A DNA stretch of 64,000 bases, taken from contig WKKR01000001.1 in assembly GCA_009684525.1 (NCBI GenBank), positions 806,001-870,000 on the forward strand, read 5' to 3'. Positions 62,194 to 64,000 of the stretch are shown here, piece by piece. Both the position numbers and the translations under genes were made by a program. Under the pieces are notes generated by a model. It was given only the letters and a program-made list of their open reading frames with translations, was not told the DNA's origin and searched no databases. Origin of the DNA: Geobacter sp. (GTDB taxonomy: Bacteria; Desulfobacterota; Desulfuromonadia; Geobacterales; DSM-12255). Numbering within the stretch: position 1 is the first letter of the stretch; the number at the start of each line of letters is the position of its first letter.

Positions 62194-63329
62194 TATGCCC
62201 CCATCAATTTTTTCACAAGGCCCGTCTTCTTATCTCCCCCATCTTGTCCAGGATCATCAAGCATGGAACGTAGCCTGTCTATCTTGGAACCCATTGAAGT
62301 GACGGCAGCATCAGTTTCTTTAACATGAAACATGAAGGCATTTTGCAAATCTGTAAGCTTCTGCCCAAACTCTTTAACTATTGAGTCAGAATAGCTTCGG
62401 GAATCTTTTTCGATAGAATCGAGACGACGATTTATCATCTGGAGTGCTCGAGCAATTTCGCCAGTATCGACTTGTACTGGATTCTTTGCGCATGCTTCAT
62501 CAACCTCCACATGCCAAAACTGCTGGTCCACATCAAGCTCACCGATAACCTCATGAACCATTTCATCATCCAGCGTATTCGTCTCCTCGGCAAATGCAGA
62601 TATCAATAGGAAATCGCACAAAATATTAACTATTCTTGGAATTCCTCGACTGCTTGAATATATAAGATCAAATGCTCCAGGTGAAAATGTTACAGCCTCA
62701 CGATTGCCAGCAACTTCGAGACGATAGAGAATATATTGCTCAACCTCCTGCCTCGAGAGAGGTTGTAGATGGCAGTTAATACTGATCCGCTGACGCAATT
62801 GCCTCAGGACAGGAGATTTCATGGTTGATCGAAGTTCAGGCTGGCCAACGAGTATTATCTGCAATAGTTTCGAGCTGTCAGTTTCAAGATTGGAAAGCAT
62901 CCTGATTTCTTCAAGAAGTTTTTGTGTGAGATTCTGGGCCTCATCTATAATCAGTACTGGCGAATTTCCACGGGCGTACTGCTCTACTAAGAAATCGTTT
63001 AGATCTCGAAGCATCATAGTTTTATCCTTACCAGAAACGGGAATACCAAAATCATCGTTAATCATAGCAATAAGTTGTTCAGAATTAACCCTCGTGTTAA
63101 ATACCTTCGATATAACAACCTCACCATGATGTTTCTTTATGAGATCCCTGATTATAGTCGTTTTCCCTGAACCAACCTCGCCAGTCAATAGAATAAATCC
63201 GACTCTTTCGCGTATACCGTAATCCAAATAAGTAAGAGCCTTTTTGTGAGACTTACTCATAAACAGGAATTTTGGATTTGGCACAAGGTCAAATGGCTTT
63301 ACATTGAGTTTAAAATATTCTTCATACAT
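62193..63329 (-). CDS. XrtA/PEP-CTERM system-associated ATPase
   Basis: 378 residues. MYEEYFKLNVKPFDLVPNP at the N-terminus, Walker A GEVGSGKTTIIRDL near residue 50, Walker B VLIIDEAQNL near 132 and LRQLRQRISINCHLQPL belong to the ExeA-like AAA ATPase group tied to XrtA. The C-terminal 100 residues are helical (RALQMINRRLDSIEKDSR), likely for coiled-coil contacts. It is cytosolic and probably works at the polysaccharide export assembly. It follows the tyrosine kinase gene with its stop directly adjacent. Confidence 0.92.
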   Translation of the reverse strand: MYEEYFKLNVKPFDLVPNPKFLFMSKSHKKALTYLDYGIRERVGFILLTGEVGSGKTTIIRDLIKKHHGEVVISKVFNTRVNSEQLIAMINDDFGIPVSGKDKTMMLRDLNDFLVEQYARGNSPVLIIDEAQNLTQKLLEEIRMLSNLETDSSKLLQIILVGQPELRSTMKSPVLRQLRQRISINCHLQPLSRQEVEQYILYRLEVAGNREAVTFSPGAFDLIYSSSRGIPRIVNILCDFLLISAFAEETNTLDDEMVHEVIGELDVDQQFWHVEVDEACAKNPVQVDTGEIARALQMINRRLDSIEKDSRSYSDSIVKEFGQKLTDLQNAFMFHVKETDAAVTSMGSKIDRLRSMLDDPGQDGGDKKTGLVKKLMGA

Positions 63330-64000
63330 TCATCGAGTCTCCGGAACTACAGCTTCGCCTTCAACAGGAGCAGGTTTTTTATAGCGGTAACCACCGTAGT
63401 AATGACTATATCTATCAAGACTAACAGACACTTCTACCTCATTATAAACAGCTCCGAGAATTCGAGTATCACTAAGTGAAGATATGGCTTCAGTAACGTT
63501 TGCGACAGAGGCCAATCTCTCCTTAATTACAAGAATCACTCCATCTACGAGGTTAGCAAGAGTTCTTGTTTCCGCAAAAGGAAGTATCGGGGGTGCATCA
63601 AATATAATAAAACGGTCAGGGTATCGATGCTTGATCTCCTGAACGAACAGTGACATACGGTTGGATGAAAAAAGTTCAACCGGATTTATTGCCACCTTAC
63701 CAGCCGGCAAAACAACCAATTTACCTACTCCTGTGCGCAACAAAGTCTCTTCGATTTCAGCTCGACCTTCAAGGATATCGGTAAGACCAAGATTTGCAGG
63801 TATTCCCAGATAATCAGCGATAGAAGGTTTCCTCAAATCAGCGTCAATCAGCAGAACTGTGCTGTCAATCTCCTTTGCAAGGCTCAACGCAAGATTGATT
63901 GACGTGATGGTTTTCCCTTCGCCGGGTAGGGCACTGGTAATCATCACAACATTATTGATCTCATCTTTTCGTGCGAGCGAGATCATTACACTTTTCAACT
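63330..64000 (-). CDS. Polysaccharide-biosynthesis tyrosine autokinase (BY-kinase), C-terminal part
   Basis: The frame is open to the window edge; the N-terminus is outside. ITSALPGEGKTITSINLAL (Walker A), LLIDADLRKPS (Walker A') and FIIFDAPPILPF (Walker B) are the marks of BY-kinases such as CpsD and Wzc. The last 35 residues contain a tyrosine cluster (YSHYYGGYRY) that is the usual autophosphorylation site. It regulates chain length or export of the polymer. It is the first visible gene of the reverse operon ending at 42 kb; the chain-length partner is expected beyond 64 kb. Confidence 0.9.
   Translation of the reverse strand, partial: LKSVMISLARKDEINNVVMITSALPGEGKTITSINLALSLAKEIDSTVLLIDADLRKPSIADYLGIPANLGLTDILEGRAEIEETLLRTGVGKLVVLPAGKVAINPVELFSSNRMSLFVQEIKHRYPDRFIIFDAPPILPFAETRTLANLVDGVILVIKERLASVANVTEAISSLSDTRILGAVYNEVEVSVSLDRYSHYYGGYRYKKPAPVEGEAVVPETR

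Overview
The window looks like a chromosome segment of a Geobacter-like member of the Desulfuromonadia. This is inferred from paired GEMM-type cyclic-dinucleotide riboswitches, an exosortase with XrtA-type exopolysaccharide genes, an fdhD-mobA pair and lone flagellar FliK and FlhB-C genes. No 16S or protein tree could be run, so the genus is not claimed.

Region 1 (1 to about 22.6 kb) is a mobile defence island. It ends at the 3' end of a tRNA-Arg(TCG) gene, and its left end lies outside the window. From left to right it holds: the tail of a nucleoside-phosphorylase/effector-associated-domain protein; an HNH protein with an unrecognised C-terminal part; type I methyltransferase and specificity subunits (HsdM, HsdS) with no HsdR; a catalytically dead long Argonaute cut in two by a single in-frame TAG; a DpnII/MboI-like nuclease, an Mrr-like nuclease and a small PD-(D/E)XK-like protein; an AbiEi/AbiEii pair whose toxin carries WYL-like and zinc-ribbon-like tails; and, on the other strand, a 1514-residue SF1 helicase-nuclease with two small membrane proteins. 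The mobility module (about 17.9-22.6 kb) follows: a tyrosine recombinase operon, a phage replisome-organizer-like protein, an AlpA-like protein, a divergent Xre repressor with a palindromic operator, and tandem repeats next to the tRNA.

Region 2 (22.6-26.4 kb) looks like ordinary backbone: tRNA-Arg, mobA, fdhD, a FliK-like gene and an FlhB C-terminal-domain gene.

Region 3 (26.4-32.4 kb) holds exosortase and EpsI, a cohesin-like lipoprotein, and two paralogous surface proteins with Fn3, Ig-like repeats and a dockerin-like tail. Each paralog sits behind an almost identical riboswitch-terminator, whose pairing predicts that ligand turns the gene on. A recent duplication of about 1.1 kb explains the paralogs. 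A decayed transposase lies beyond them.

Region 4 (33-64 kb) is an exopolysaccharide locus. A forward operon (asparagine-synthase-like, NAD-synthase-like, acyl carrier protein, AMP ligase, DUF362, GNAT) and a pectate lyase converge on a long reverse operon: P-loop kinase, SGNH protein, MBOAT acyltransferase, second acyl carrier protein and AMP ligase, acyltransferases, deacetylases, flippase, polymerase/ligase, nucleotidyltransferase-kinase, glycosyltransferases, and the XrtA-associated set (FemAB, deacetylase, beta-barrel, ATPase, tyrosine kinase). Together they would build, acylate, flip, polymerise and export a modified surface polysaccharide.
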